Shown one piece after another: positions 1 to 10,012 of a stretch of 64,000 nt of DNA. The notes under the pieces were generated by a model. It made no database searches, was not told the origin of the DNA, and worked only from the letters and a program-made list of their open reading frames with translations. This stretch comes from Lysobacter_I brunescens (GTDB taxonomy: Bacteria > Pseudomonadota > Gammaproteobacteria > Xanthomonadales > Xanthomonadaceae), in assembly GCF_042677005.1 (NCBI RefSeq), contig NZ_JBHTIF010000001.1, positions 930,001-994,000 of the forward strand, given 5' to 3'. The number at the start of each line of letters is the position of its first letter. Positions within the stretch are counted from its first letter, which is position 1. Made by a program: the position numbers and the translations under genes.

Positions 1-985
1 ATGCGCGGGCTCCCGGCAAGGCAGCGACCACGCCGGCCAGAGCCGCAGCGTGCGCGTCGGACGCGTTCAGGCAGGGGATGTAGCGCAGCGCCTGTCCGCC
101 GGCCTCGCGGAACAGCGCGTCGTTCTCCACCGAGATCTCCTCCAGCGTTTCCAGGCAGTCCACAGCGAAACCCGGGCAGACCACGTCGATGGTCTTCACG
201 CCCTGCCCGGCCAGCGCCTTCAGGGTCTCGTCGGTGTAGGGCTGCAGCCAGGGCTCGCGACCGAAGCGCGACTGGAAGGTCAGCAGGGCCTCGTCGGGCG
301 CCAGGCCCAGCGCAGCCACGATCGCGTCGACGCTGGCCCGGCTCTGCCTCTCATAGGGGTCGCCGGCGTTCACCAGACGCTGCGGGATGCCGTGGAACGA
401 GAAGAGCAGGCGATCGGCACGGCCGTGTGCGGCCCAGTGGGCGCGGATCGAATCGGCGACCGCCGCGACCCAGCCGGCGTCGACATGGTAGTCGTGCACG
501 ACGCGGAACCGGGTGTCGGCATGGGCGCGGGCCACGCGGTCGATCGCGTCCTGCACCGAGGCCGTGGTGGTGGTCGAGTACTGCGGGTAGAGCGGCAGCA
601 CGACGATGTCGCGCACGCCCTCGGCGCGCAGCGCGTCGACGACCGAGGCGATCGACGGATTGCCGTAGCGCATCGCCCAGGCCACGCGGACATCGGGCCG
701 TTGCGCCTGCATCGCCTCGGCCAGACCGCGCGTGTGCACCGCCAGCGGCGAGCCGCCGTCCATCCAGATCGACGCGTACTTGTGCGCCACCTTTGGCCCG
801 CGCAGCGGCAGGATGATGAAGTGCAGGATCGGGCACCACAGCCAGCGGGTCAGCGACACCACGCGGTGATCGTGGAGGAACTCGGCCAGGTAGCGGCGCA
901 CCGCCGGGGCTGTCGGCGCATCGGGCGTGCCGAGGTTGACGAGGAGGATGGCGGAACGGGGCGAGGAAGGGGCATCGGGCGTCAT
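1..985 (-). CDS. hemH: Ferrochelatase, C-terminus cut by window edge
   Basis: Inserts Fe2+ into protoporphyrin IX in the last step of haem synthesis. The 328 visible residues begin MTPDAPSSPRSAILLVNLGT, where the LLVNLGTP start is typical of the family. The ferrochelatase signature LLFSFHGIPQRLVNAGDPY lies near residues 193-211, with the catalytic His near 198. The frame is still open at base 1, so the last residues and stop lie outside the window. An in-frame ATG two codons upstream (991) is an alternative start. It is divergent from the SYLF gene at 1150, leaving about 165 bases for both promoters. Confidence 0.93.
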   Translation of the reverse strand, partial: MTPDAPSSPRSAILLVNLGTPDAPTAPAVRRYLAEFLHDHRVVSLTRWLWCPILHFIILPLRGPKVAHKYASIWMDGGSPLAVHTRGLAEAMQAQRPDVRVAWAMRYGNPSIASVVDALRAEGVRDIVVLPLYPQYSTTTTASVQDAIDRVARAHADTRFRVVHDYHVDAGWVAAVADSIRAHWAAHGRADRLLFSFHGIPQRLVNAGDPYERQSRASVDAIVAALGLAPDEALLTFQSRFGREPWLQPYTDETLKALAGQGVKTIDVVCPGFAVDCLETLEEISVENDALFREAGGQALRYIPCLNASDAHAAALAGVVAALPGARA

Positions 986-1149
986 GCGCATAGCATGACA
1001 GCCGGCCATGGCCGGGCATAAGGTGCGACCGGCGGATCGCACCGTGCCGCCACCCGCAGGCCAGTGCGTCTCGTCGCGGCCGTGGACTGGCGCGGTTCAT
1101 CGCGCGGGCGGTAGGCTCCGGCCATCCCGCAGGCCATCGATGTCCGCCC

Positions 1150-2007
1150 ATGCATACCCCCCGTCGCTCCGCCCTGTCCCTCGCCCTCCCGCTGGTCCTG
1201 GCCGCTGCCCTCGCCACACCTGCCGCCCATGCCGGCCCCACCGAGGACGCGCGCGCCGGCAACGCCCTGCGCGTGCTGACCGAGATCCAGGCGATCCCGG
1301 AGTCGTCGATCCCCGAGAAGCTGCTCGACGAGGCGAAGGCGATCGTGATCATCCCCGACACGATCAAGGCCGGCCTGGTGGTCGGCGGCCGTCGCGGTCG
1401 CGGCGTGCTTGCGGTGCGCACCGCCGATGGCGGCTGGTCGAACCCCAGCTTCGTCACCCTCACCGGCGGCAGCATCGGCCTGCAGGTCGGCGTGCAGTCG
1501 GCCGACGTGGTGCTGGTGTTCCGCAGCGAGCGCGGCCTGGATTCGATCGTCAACGGCAAGTTCACCCTCGGCGCCGATGCCGGCGTGGCCGCAGGCCCGA
1601 TGGGTCGCAACGCCGCCGCCGCCACCGATGGCCAGATGAAGGCCGAGATCTGGTCCTGGTCGCGGGCACGCGGCCTGTTCGCCGGGGTGTCGCTCGACGG
1701 CGCGGTGCTATCGATCGACGACGAGGCCAATGCCGCCGTCTACGGCCGCGACACCACGCCGCGAATGATCTTCGAGGACCGCGCCCCGGAGCTGCCGTCG
1801 CAGGCGATCGTCGATTTCCGCCAGCGCCTGGCCGACGCCAGCGCCACAGCGCGCGCCGCCCGCCAGGACACCGCACCGACCGACGTGGCAGCCACGGCGG
1901 TGCCCGCAGCGGACGCCGCCCCGGCTACGCAGCCGCAGGCCCAGCCCCAGGCCTTCGAGACGGTCGAGAACCCGGCCAAGGTCGAGCCGCTGCCGGACAC
2001 GCCGTGA
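1150..2007 (+). CDS. Secreted lipid-binding SYLF (Ysc84-type) domain protein
   Basis: A 285-residue protein with a Sec signal peptide (hydrophobic run at about 11-22, AHA cleavage near 28). A SYLF/Ysc84 domain follows at about 35-210. Its family pattern is visible: IVIIPDTIKAGLVVGGRRGRGVL, then a GGW segment, then GGSIGLQVGVQSADVVLVF. In eukaryotes this fold binds phosphoinositides; in bacteria the secreted or periplasmic members have no settled function. The C-terminus from about 225 is rich in Ala, Pro and Gln and looks disordered. It stands alone, about 140 bases before tatA. Confidence 0.85.
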   Translation: MHTPRRSALSLALPLVLAAALATPAAHAGPTEDARAGNALRVLTEIQAIPESSIPEKLLDEAKAIVIIPDTIKAGLVVGGRRGRGVLAVRTADGGWSNPSFVTLTGGSIGLQVGVQSADVVLVFRSERGLDSIVNGKFTLGADAGVAAGPMGRNAAAATDGQMKAEIWSWSRARGLFAGVSLDGAVLSIDDEANAAVYGRDTTPRMIFEDRAPELPSQAIVDFRQRLADASATARAARQDTAPTDVAATAVPAADAAPATQPQAQPQAFETVENPAKVEPLPDTP

Positions 2008-2147
2008 CCGGGTGCGGCGTCGCCGGTGTCCCCTGCGGCCACCGTGACGCCTGCGGCAGAACCACCCTTCACCCGGCGGGACCAAACACGCCCGTCATGG
2101 GGACTGCGGTATCCTGATCGCCCCTCTCTCACGCAGTGGTAACCGCC

Positions 2148-2372
2148 ATGGGTAGCTTCAGCATCTGGCACTGGCTCATCGTGCTGGTCATCGTGGTGCT
2201 GGTGTTCGGCACCAAGCGCCTCACCAGCGGAGCCAAGGACCTCGGCAAGGCCGTCAACGAATTCAAGAAGGGCGTGAGCGGCGACGACGACAAGCCCGCC
2301 CAGCTCAGCGACCAGTCCAAGCGCGAGGGTTCGAGCGAATCCCAGCGCAACGACGACAACGTCGCCCGCTGA
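2148..2372 (+). CDS. tatA: Sec-independent translocase subunit TatA
   Basis: A 74-residue TatA begins MGSFSIWHWLIVLVIVVLVF, the single N-terminal membrane helix. FGTKRL, the family hinge, and an amphipathic helix (GAKDLGKAVNEFKKG) follow, then a charged, disordered tail. TatA oligomers form the transport pore of the twin-arginine pathway for folded proteins. An upstream in-frame GTG at 2136 would add four residues, but the ATG at 2148 gives the canonical N-terminus. It is the first gene of tatABC. Confidence 0.96.
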   Translation: MGSFSIWHWLIVLVIVVLVFGTKRLTSGAKDLGKAVNEFKKGVSGDDDKPAQLSDQSKREGSSESQRNDDNVAR

Positions 2373-2412
2373 TCCGATCGATTCCGGCCGGACGCAAGTC
2401 CGGCCGATACGC

Positions 2413-2844
2413 ATGTTCGACGTCGGAATCTCCGAACTGTTGCTGATCGGGCTCGTCGCCCTGATCGTGCTCGGCCCCGAGCGCCTGCCCAAGGCCGCGC
2501 GTTTCGCCGGGCTGTGGGTGCGCCGCGCCCGCGCGCAGTGGTATTCCGTGAAGGGCGAACTGGAGCGCGAACTCGCGGCCGAGGAACTGCAGCGCAGCCT
2601 GCGCGAGACCCGCGAAGCGGCGAAGGACATCGAAAGCCAGGTGCGCGACACCGAAGCCCTGGCGCGGCGCGAGTTCGAGCGCATGCAGGCGCAGATGGCC
2701 GGGCACGACCCGGACATCGCGGCCGCCGTCGCCGACAGCGACGCGCAGACGGCAGTGCCGGAACCGCCTTCGGCACTGCCCTCGCCGACGCCCGCAGCAC
2801 CCGCCGACGACACCCCACAGGGAGACCGCGATGGCCGAGGCTGA
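2413..2844 (+). CDS. tatB: Sec-independent translocase subunit TatB
   Basis: A 143-residue TatB begins MFDVGISELLLIGLVALIVLG, with the conserved FDxGxxEL and GPERLP motifs. A long charged amphipathic/coiled segment (about 30-100) and a Pro/Ala-rich tail follow. TatB works with TatC in binding twin-arginine signal peptides. Its 3' end overlaps tatC by 14 bases, which suggests coupled translation. Confidence 0.96.
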   Translation: MFDVGISELLLIGLVALIVLGPERLPKAARFAGLWVRRARAQWYSVKGELERELAAEELQRSLRETREAAKDIESQVRDTEALARREFERMQAQMAGHDPDIAAAVADSDAQTAVPEPPSALPSPTPAAPADDTPQGDRDGRG

Positions 2845-3574
2845 CCTGGACGGCGACGGCAGCAGCCTCATGAGCCACCTGATCGAACTGCGCGCCCGCC
2901 TCATCCGCGGCGTCGCGGTGCTGCTCGTGGTGTTCCTCGCCCTCATTCCCTTTTCCGACACGCTGTTCACCTGGCTGGTCGCGCCGCTGCTGGCGGTGCT
3001 GCCCAAGGGCAGCGAATTGATCGCCCGCGACGTGATGTCGGGCTTCATGGCGCCGGTGAAGCTGGCGTTCTTCGTCGCGCTGTTCGCCTCGATGCCGTGG
3101 CTGCTGTACCAAGCTTGGGCCTTCGTCGCGCCCGGCCTGTACAAGCGCGAGAAGCGCCTGGCCCTGCCGATCCTGGTGTCCGCGCTGCTGCTGTTCTACG
3201 GCGGCTGCGCCTTCGCCTACTTCCTGGTGCTCAAGGGCGTGTTCGGCTTCCTGGTGCATTTCGCGCCGGACGTGGTGAAGCTGGCGCCGGACCCGGCGAG
3301 CTATCTCGACTTCGTCGTGGTGCTGTTCCTCGCCTTCGGCCTGAGTTTCGAGCTGCCGGTCGCGCTGGTGATCCTCGTGCTGCTGGGCTGGGTCACGCCG
3401 AAGCAGTTGGCCGAATGGCGTGGCTACGCGATCGTCGGCATCTTCGTGATCGCAGCCGTGGTCACCCCGCCCGACGTGATCTCGCAGCTGATGCTCGCGA
3501 TCCCGATGTGCCTGCTGTACGAGGTCGGGATCATCGCGGCGAAGCTGGTCGGGCGGACGCCGGCGGAAGAGTAA
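2831..3574 (+). CDS. tatC: Sec-independent translocase subunit TatC
   Basis: A 247-residue polytopic protein beginning MAEADLDGDGSSLMSHLIEL. The SHLxELRxR motif near residues 15-22 is the TatC hallmark at the cytoplasmic signal-peptide binding face. Six membrane helices are apparent, with FVAPGLYKREKR in the first periplasmic region and a conserved FGLSFELPV stretch. It completes tatABC. A probable client in this window is hard to name, because the SoeA-like enzyme lacks an N-terminal twin-arginine signal. Confidence 0.96.
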   Translation: MAEADLDGDGSSLMSHLIELRARLIRGVAVLLVVFLALIPFSDTLFTWLVAPLLAVLPKGSELIARDVMSGFMAPVKLAFFVALFASMPWLLYQAWAFVAPGLYKREKRLALPILVSALLLFYGGCAFAYFLVLKGVFGFLVHFAPDVVKLAPDPASYLDFVVVLFLAFGLSFELPVALVILVLLGWVTPKQLAEWRGYAIVGIFVIAAVVTPPDVISQLMLAIPMCLLYEVGIIAAKLVGRTPAEE

Positions 3575-3585
3575 CCGGCGCACGA

Positions 3586-3836
3586 AAAGCAAATCCCCCG
3601 CGAACCGCTGCGCGGCTCGCCGCCCCCTCGCAAAGTGGGCTTGTGGCGATACCGGCATGATAAAGCGTGGTCGCAGACCATGTTCTGCACCAAGCTGGAC
3701 ACGGCATGTGCTGATGCAGACATGCAGACATGCAGACATGCAGACATGCAGACATGCAGACAGCGCATCGTGCTTGCCCCCTTTGCAAAAGGGGGTCGAC
3801 ATCGCGCAGCGATGGCGGGGGGATTTGCGCCCCCAT
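3586..3836. repeat. Inverted pair of repeat units flanking the tandem repeat
   Basis: A unit beginning GCAAATCCCCC near 3590 and ending in a run like CGCAAAGTGGG near 3635 recurs in reverse orientation at about 3776-3832. There the opposite strand reads GCAAATCCCCCCGCC through CCCCCTTTTGCAAAGGG. Both copies contain a small CGCTGCGCG-type inner palindrome. The arrangement matches dispersed extragenic repeats common in Xanthomonadaceae. Together with the tandem repeat it fills most of the 330-base gap between tatC and the transporter gene. No gene is seen there. Confidence 0.55.
3713..3760. repeat. Octanucleotide tandem repeat (CATGCAGA)
   Basis: Five perfect head-to-tail copies of CATGCAGA run from 3721 to 3760, preceded by one copy with a single mismatch (GATGCAGA, 3713-3720). 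The array lies in a noncoding gap. It encodes only a low-complexity Met/Cys/His string in any frame, so it does not look like a phase-variable coding tract. Copy number probably varies between strains. Confidence 0.9.
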
Positions 3837-3850
3837 CAAGAACCCGCACG

Positions 3851-3873
3851 AAAACGCCGGCTTGCGCCGGCGT
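3851..3873 (-). terminator. Rho-independent terminator of the MHS transporter gene
   Basis: On the minus strand an 8-bp G/C stem (ACGCCGGC / GCCGGCGT) with a 4-base loop is followed by TTTTC. It lies 32 bases after the stop codon of the transporter gene. Confidence 0.7.
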
Positions 3874-3904
3874 CGTCGTTGCACGGGTGACGCGGTGTCT
3901 GCGC

Positions 3905-5572
3905 TTACTGCGTGATGTCGACGTCCTTGGTCTCGCGCAGGAACAGCGAGCCGATGATGGCGGTCAGCACCGCGACGATGATCGGATACCACAGGCCGCT
4001 GTAGATGTTGCCGGTGGCGGCCACGATCGTGAAGGCGATGAAGGGCAGGAAGCCGCCGAACCAGCCGTTGCCGATGTGGTACGGCAGCGACATCGAGGTG
4101 TAGCGGATGCGCGTGGGGAACAGTTCCACCAGCCACGCCGCGATCGGGCCGTAGACCATGGCCACGAGCGTCACCAGGTAGGTGAGCAGCAGGATCACCA
4201 TCGGCTTGTTCATGCGCGCGTCGTCGGCCTTCGCCGGGTAACCGGCAGCGGTGAGCGCCTCGCCGAGCGCCTTTCCGAAGGCTTCCTGTTTCGCCTTGAA
4301 CGCATCCTTGTCGAGCGCCTCGCCTTCGAAGCTGTCGAGCGATGCGCCACCCAGGCTAAGCCGTGCGAGCGAACCGGCCGGCGCGTCCTGGATGATGTAC
4401 GGGATGCCCTTCTTCGCCAGCGCCGAGGTGATGATGTCGCAGGACTGCTTGAAGGTCTTCTTGCCCACCGGGTCGAACTGCAGCGCGCAGCGCGAACGGT
4501 CGGCGTGGACCACGGCCGGAGAATTCCTGACCGCGTCTTCGAGCGCGGGATTGGCGTAGTGCGTGAGCGCCTTGAACACCGGGAAGTAGGTCAACGCGGC
4601 GAGCAGGCAGCCGACCATGATGATCTTCTTGCGGCCGATCTTGTCCGACAACCAGCCGAACACCACGAAACCGATGGTGGCGATGGCCAGCGCGATCGCG
4701 ATCATGAGGTCGGCGGTGTTGGGATCCACCGACAGCGTCTTGGTCAGGAAGAACAAGGCGTAGAACTGGCCGGTGTACCAGACCACGGCCTGGCCGGCGG
4801 TGGCACCGAGCAGCGCGAGCAGCACGATCTTGCCGTTCTTGCTCAGGAAGCTCTCGGTGAGCGGCGCCTTCGACTGCTTGCCCTCTTCCTTCATCTGCTT
4901 GAACAGCGGCGACTCGTGCAGCTGCATGCGGATCCACACCGACACGCCGAGCAGCAGCACCGAAACGATGAAGGGAATGCGCCAGCCCCACTCTTCGAAC
5001 GCTTCCTTGCCCAGGTAGTTGCGGCAGGCCCAGATCACCAGCAGCGACAGGAACAGGCCCAGCGTCGCGGTGGTCTGGATGAAGCTGGTGTACAGGCCGC
5101 GCTTGCCGTTCGGCGCATGCTCGGCGACGTAGGTCGCCGCACCGCCGTACTCGCCGCCGAGCGCCAGACCCTGGGCCAGGCGCAGGGTGATGAGGATGAT
5201 CGGCGCCGCGATGCCGATGGTCTCGTACCCCGGCAGCACACCGACGAGGAACGTGGAGAAACCCATCAGCACGATGGTGACGAGGAAGGTGTACTTGCGG
5301 CCGACCATGTCGCCGAGGCGACCGAACACGAGCGCGCCGAACGGACGCACGGCGAAGCCGGCGGCGAAGGCGAGCAGGGCGAAGATGAACTGGCTGGTCT
5401 CGTTGAGGCCGCTGAAGAAGTGCTTGCCGATCAGCGCGGCGAGCGAGCCGTAGAGATAGAAGTCGTACCACTCGAAGACCGTGCCGAGGCTCGACGCGAA
5501 GATGACCTTCTTGTGGCCCTTGGTGAGTGCGCCCTGGGCGGGAGCGGCGGGTGATGCGGTGACACTGGACAT
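3905..5572 (-). CDS. MHS-family (ProP-like) MFS transporter with a periplasmic insert
   Basis: A 555-residue major facilitator of the metabolite:H+ symporter subfamily. Twelve helices are apparent. The MHS/MFS signatures are visible: GTVFEWYDFYLYG (30-42), RPFGALVFGRLGDMVGRKYT (76-95), LALGGEYGGA (136-145) and GWLSDKIGRKK (306-316). Between helices, residues about 336-455 form an extra hydrophilic domain with two cysteines (362 and 378). Standard ProP/ShiA proteins lack it. It may be a disulphide-bonded periplasmic domain. It lies just downstream of a porin gene on the same strand and beside acs, so a short carboxylate such as acetate is a plausible substrate (inference). The start at 5572 gives an N-terminus just before the first conserved motif. 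Confidence 0.85.
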   Translation of the reverse strand: MSSVTASPAAPAQGALTKGHKKVIFASSLGTVFEWYDFYLYGSLAALIGKHFFSGLNETSQFIFALLAFAAGFAVRPFGALVFGRLGDMVGRKYTFLVTIVLMGFSTFLVGVLPGYETIGIAAPIILITLRLAQGLALGGEYGGAATYVAEHAPNGKRGLYTSFIQTTATLGLFLSLLVIWACRNYLGKEAFEEWGWRIPFIVSVLLLGVSVWIRMQLHESPLFKQMKEEGKQSKAPLTESFLSKNGKIVLLALLGATAGQAVVWYTGQFYALFFLTKTLSVDPNTADLMIAIALAIATIGFVVFGWLSDKIGRKKIIMVGCLLAALTYFPVFKALTHYANPALEDAVRNSPAVVHADRSRCALQFDPVGKKTFKQSCDIITSALAKKGIPYIIQDAPAGSLARLSLGGASLDSFEGEALDKDAFKAKQEAFGKALGEALTAAGYPAKADDARMNKPMVILLLTYLVTLVAMVYGPIAAWLVELFPTRIRYTSMSLPYHIGNGWFGGFLPFIAFTIVAATGNIYSGLWYPIIVAVLTAIIGSLFLRETKDVDITQ

Positions 5573-5589
5573 GGTCCGTTCCCTCCGGG

Positions 5590-6972
5590 TCAGAAACTGT
5601 ATTTGACGTGCGTGTGCAGACGGCGCAGATCGCCTTCCGCGTCGTTTTCGAGCGAGCGCCGGCCCCAGATCAGTTCGGCGCCGATGTCGAGCTTCGGCAG
5701 CGGCGAGTAGATCAGGTTGGCGTGGAAGGACTGCACGCGCTCGGTGGCGATCCATCCGGTCAGCGCCGGATCGTTGTCGTAGTGCGCCATCGAGTAGAAC
5801 AGGTTCGTTCGCAGCTTCGGCGAGAACGCATGGCGCCACGCGGCGAACGCGCCGTAGCCATCGATCGGTTCGAGCTCGCCGCGCGCGTCGAGCACGGTGT
5901 CGCTGGCGACGCCCAGGCCGAGGTAGCGACCGATGCCGCGACCGTAGCTGGCCATGTAACGGATGTCGTCCTGCTTGCCGAGGTTGAACTTGCCGGACAC
6001 GCTGAGTGCGCCGCCGACGCGGTTGTCGTCGATGCCTGACGCCGGGTTCTCGTAGCTGAACTGGCGGACCATGCCCGCGACCGAGACGTGGCCCCAGTCG
6101 CCCTTTTTCTGCCAGCGCGCGGTGATGTCGGGCATCAGGTTGTCGTCGCTGCTGATGCGCGCGCCGGTGCCGCGATACGGCGTCACCGTGGTTTCGGGGT
6201 TCTCGACCGAGAACGACCACGGCCCCTTGCTGTAGCGCAGCTGGGCCTGGCGCACGAAGATCGAGCCTTCGGTCGGACCGATGAAGTCGACCGAATCCGG
6301 CAGCGACGCGACATCCTGGAAGTTCGACCAGGTCTCGCCCGCCAGCCACTGCGCGCCACTCGGCTGCGTCCAGCTGACATAGGCATGGCGCACGGTCACG
6401 CCATAGGTGTTCGTGGAGACTTCGTTGCCGGTGATGCTGCCGCCGCCGAACAGGTCGAATTCGAGGTAGGCCTTGAGCTTCGCGCCGCTCTCCAGGTCGC
6501 TGTCGGCGCCGAACCAGAAGCGCGAGAACTGCGCGCCCATGTCGGTGTCCTGGCCTTCGTTCGCGCCGCCGACCGGAATGGCTGAAGGCACGTAGAACAT
6601 GCGACCGACGCTGCCGTCGGGGATTTCGCCGTCGGTGGTGTCGGTGACCATCGCATCGAGCTTCACGAATCCGCCGTAGCTGAAGCGCGTGCCCGGGTTG
6701 GCACCGGGCAGGATGGGTGTTGACTGGATCTTCGGCTTGCCGTCTGCCGCCGGTGCGGGCGATGCCTGTGCGCTCTGCACCTGCGCGACCGTCTGCTGGG
6801 TCTGCTGCTGTTGCGCGACGAGCTGCTGCACCATCCTTTCGAGTTCGGCGACGCGGGCTTCGAGCTGCGCCTCCTTTTCCGTCGCGGACTGCGCCAGCGC
6901 CGCGCCGGGCGCGAGCACCGCCAGCGCCAGCGACAGAGCCAGCAGTCGTCGCGGTTGCGTGCTGTGGTTCAT
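5590..6972 (-). CDS. DcaP-like outer-membrane porin
   Basis: A 460-residue outer-membrane protein. It has a signal peptide (ALSLALAVLAPGAALAQ). A coiled-coil segment (about 28-65, AELERMVQQLVAQQQQ) resembles the N-terminal trimerisation coil of DcaP porins. A long beta-barrel with alternating aromatic strands follows, ending in the KYSF terminus expected for BAM recognition. DcaP-type channels pass dicarboxylates and other anions. The start at 6972 has a strong GGGAGGGG ribosome site; a codon at 7002 would add ten unlikely residues. It is 17 bases upstream of the MHS transporter, so the two probably form an operon, divergent from acs. Confidence 0.85.
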   Translation of the reverse strand: MNHSTQPRRLLALSLALAVLAPGAALAQSATEKEAQLEARVAELERMVQQLVAQQQQTQQTVAQVQSAQASPAPAADGKPKIQSTPILPGANPGTRFSYGGFVKLDAMVTDTTDGEIPDGSVGRMFYVPSAIPVGGANEGQDTDMGAQFSRFWFGADSDLESGAKLKAYLEFDLFGGGSITGNEVSTNTYGVTVRHAYVSWTQPSGAQWLAGETWSNFQDVASLPDSVDFIGPTEGSIFVRQAQLRYSKGPWSFSVENPETTVTPYRGTGARISSDDNLMPDITARWQKKGDWGHVSVAGMVRQFSYENPASGIDDNRVGGALSVSGKFNLGKQDDIRYMASYGRGIGRYLGLGVASDTVLDARGELEPIDGYGAFAAWRHAFSPKLRTNLFYSMAHYDNDPALTGWIATERVQSFHANLIYSPLPKLDIGAELIWGRRSLENDAEGDLRRLHTHVKYSF

Positions 6973-7047
6973 GGGCCCCTCCCGAGGGCACGTGCAATGC
7001 ACCGTGCATGCAGCCTGCGCGCCCCGTCACCCGGCGGCCATTCGCCG

Positions 7048-7088
7048 ATGGTCGAATCCGGCACCTTCGACGGTCCCGATTCGACCAT
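7048..7088. promoter_or_regulatory. Inverted repeat in the porin/acs divergent promoter region
   Basis: Perfect 11-base arms, ATGGTCGAATC (7048-7058) and GATTCGACCAT (7078-7088), are separated by 19 bases. They sit in the 198-base region between the divergent porin and acs genes, 83 bases before the acs start. The placement suits an operator shared by both promoters, and the adjacent LuxR-type regulator is an obvious candidate to bind it. Binding is inferred, not shown. Confidence 0.45.
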
Positions 7089-7170
7089 GGTCTAAGCCCG
7101 CGATCGCGCAGGATGTGCTGCATTGCGGCACACTGTGGCCATCCCGTTCGCCTTCGTCGCGGAGCCCGCC

Positions 7171-9135
<1,965 letters not shown>

Positions 9136-9147
9136 GACCATCCCACC

Positions 9148-9813
9148 ATGCCTACCATCCTTGTCGCCGATGACCATCCGCTGTTCCGCGAGGCCCTGCG
9201 CAGCGCGGTGATGCGGGCGGTGCCGGGCGCGACACTGCGCGAAGCCGACGGCGTGGATGCGCTCTACGCACTGGTGGAACGCGAGTCTCAAGCGGACCTG
9301 CTGCTGCTCGATCTGAACATGCCGGGCGCGCACGGTTTCAGTGCACTGGTGCACCTGCGCGCGCATCATCCGCAGCTGCCGGTGATGGTGGTGTCGGCAC
9401 GCGAGGAACCTGTGGTGATGCGTCGCGCGCTGGACCACGGCGCGGTCGGCTTCCTGCCCAAGTCGGCGGATGCCGGAACGCTGGGCGAAGCCATCGATGC
9501 GGTGCTCGCAGGTGACCGCTGGGCGCCCCCAGCCGCACTCAAGGCGCCGGCCGCTGCGGCCGACGAACACGACGCCGCACAGCGCGTGCGCGAACTCACG
9601 CCACAGCAGTTCCGCGTACTGCAAATGCTCGGCGACGGCCTGCTCAACAAGCAGATCGCCTACGAACTGGGCGTCTCCGAAGCCACGATCAAGGCGCACA
9701 TGACCGCGATCCTGCGCAAGCTGGGCGCCAGCAACCGCACCCAGGCCGTGCTGATCGCCGGGAAGCTGGCGATCGATCCCGAAGCGGTGATGCCGCCGCC
9801 GGAAGACGACTGA
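9148..9813 (+). CDS. NarL/LuxR-type response regulator, CrbR/ErdR-like
   Basis: A 221-residue two-component regulator. The receiver domain (1-120) has acidic residues at DD (8-9), phospho-acceptor Asp55 in LLLLDLNMPG, and a conserved Lys in FLPKSADA. A LuxR helix-turn-helix lies at about 150-212 (LTPQQFRVLQMLGDGLLNKQIA...GVSEATIKAHM). Regulators of this type beside acs (CrbR in Vibrio, ErdR in Pseudomonas) activate acs for acetate use and pair with symporter-kinases like the one at 11944-15447. It probably shares a transcript with acs (12-base gap). Confidence 0.85.
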   Translation: MPTILVADDHPLFREALRSAVMRAVPGATLREADGVDALYALVERESQADLLLLDLNMPGAHGFSALVHLRAHHPQLPVMVVSAREEPVVMRRALDHGAVGFLPKSADAGTLGEAIDAVLAGDRWAPPAALKAPAAAADEHDAAQRVRELTPQQFRVLQMLGDGLLNKQIAYELGVSEATIKAHMTAILRKLGASNRTQAVLIAGKLAIDPEAVMPPPEDD

Positions 9814-9816
9814 GCC

Positions 9817-10008
9817 TCAGTCGTTCTCGCCGCGCGCATCCACGTCCGTGACCTCGCCATCCTCGGCGGTCACCGTCAACACGATCGGGCGACAGCACAC
9901 GCTGCAGTCCTCGACGTACTGCTGGTGGTCGACCGATCCGTCGACCACGATCTCGATCTCCTCGCCGCAGTAGGGGCAGTGCACGAAGGCGGTGTCGGTG
10001 TGGGGCAT
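9817..10008 (-). CDS. CPxCG-motif cysteine-rich small protein
   Basis: A 63-residue acidic protein with two cysteine pairs, HCPYCGEEIE near residues 10-19 and EDCSVCCRPI near 33-42. It probably forms a zinc ribbon. This CPxCG family is widespread in gammaproteobacteria and has no assigned role. Its ATG is four bases after the stop of the Pth2-like gene, so it is probably the last gene of the tRNA-containing operon. It converges on the response regulator gene with only three bases between stop codons. Confidence 0.85.
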   Translation of the reverse strand: MPHTDTAFVHCPYCGEEIEIVVDGSVDHQQYVEDCSVCCRPIVLTVTAEDGEVTDVDARGEND

Positions 10009-10012
10009 CTCT

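Noticed and set aside
3713..3760. Possible CRISPR array
   Set aside because: The repeat unit is 8 bp with no spacers, so it is a simple tandem repeat. No cas genes are present.
3653..5554. Long plus-strand frame opposite the MHS transporter
   Set aside because: It is antisense to a well-conserved transporter and begins in the repeat region. The product has no recognisable domain.
9806..9824. Palindrome across the converging stops of the response regulator and CPxCG genes
   Set aside because: The 9-bp arms are separated by a single base, so a full hairpin cannot form, and no T-run follows. It probably reflects chance around paired stop codons.
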